From: Candidatus Uhrbacteria bacterium
Lineage (GTDB): Bacteria; Patescibacteriota; Patescibacteriia; CAIXNZ01
Length of the DNA stretch: 12,528 nt
Assembly: GCA_011046145.1 (NCBI GenBank)
Contig: DSBA01000028.1
Location: 1-12,528, forward strand
Direction: 5' to 3'
Shown here: positions 12,520 through 12,528 of the stretch, piece after piece
Layout: each line of letters starts with the position of its first letter
Numbering within the stretch: the first letter of the stretch is position 1
Notes under the pieces: generated by a model
Told to the model about the DNA's origin: nothing
What the model saw: only the letters and a program-made list of their open reading frames with translations
The model's database searches: none
Made by a program: the position numbers and the translations under genes

Positions 12520-12528
12520 ATGGTAAGA
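12520..12528 (+). CDS. Start of a divergent gene, almost entirely outside the window (partial)
   Basis: Only ATG GTA AGA (Met-Val-Arg) is visible before the window ends. The call rests on the well-placed TATAAT six bases upstream, typical of a leaderless start, and on the divergent layout with the regulator at 12247. Product unknown. Confidence 0.35.

Noticed and set aside
1..12528. Recoded TGA (Gly) as in Gracilibacteria/SR1
   Set aside because: TGA ends rsmI, the kinase and the hydrolase at the family-expected positions and does not occur inside conserved regions.

Overview
The window looks like part of a Patescibacteria (Candidate Phyla Radiation, CPR; Parcubacteria-like) genome. The evidence is AT-rich DNA with Lys/Asn/Ile-rich proteins, compact or shortened enzymes (a 222-residue RsmI), a split transketolase, a TraG/VirD4-like ATPase paired with a separate one-TM partner, a sigma-region-4/winged-helix regulator, and few Shine-Dalgarno sequences. 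TGA ends several genes and Trp is written TGG, so this is the standard bacterial code, not the Gracilibacteria/SR1 code. Every complete gene is on the minus strand, so the text below runs from right to left.

Right edge (12528 to 11177): a probable plus-strand gene starts at 12520 directly behind a -10 box and leaves the window. Facing away from it is a 356-residue DNA-binding protein with a sigma-70 region-4 helix-turn-helix followed by winged-helix units, one HARE-HTH-like. It has a near-consensus promoter and a terminator. Next comes a two-gene unit (11068 to 7384): a membrane-anchored protein and a TraG/VirD4-type ATPase ending in a CxxC-x17-CxxC zinc ribbon, together resembling a coupling protein split in two.

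Centre (7351 to 2020): a sugar-phosphate cluster encodes RpiB, an Rpe-family protein, a 70-residue CxxC protein, transketolase N and C halves, a DUF2090/LacD-like aldolase and a PfkB-family kinase. The first part is the non-oxidative pentose phosphate pathway without transaldolase. The kinase-aldolase pair echoes the two halves of IolC-type fusion proteins and could supply a kinase-plus-aldolase route in place of transaldolase, but that is inference.

Left part (2019 to 1): a 32-residue Cys-rich protein gene with its own consensus promoter and terminator, rsmI, an SGNH hydrolase split by an apparent +1 frameshift, and the start of an unknown gene overlapping it by four bases.

The most unusual structure is a family of three short intergenic elements (859-949, 3033-3158, 5855-5957). 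They share inverted termini GGGCGAAAACG and carry different internal hairpins. One is flanked by a perfect 8-bp direct repeat like a target-site duplication. Two of the three sit inside the sugar-phosphate gene cluster.
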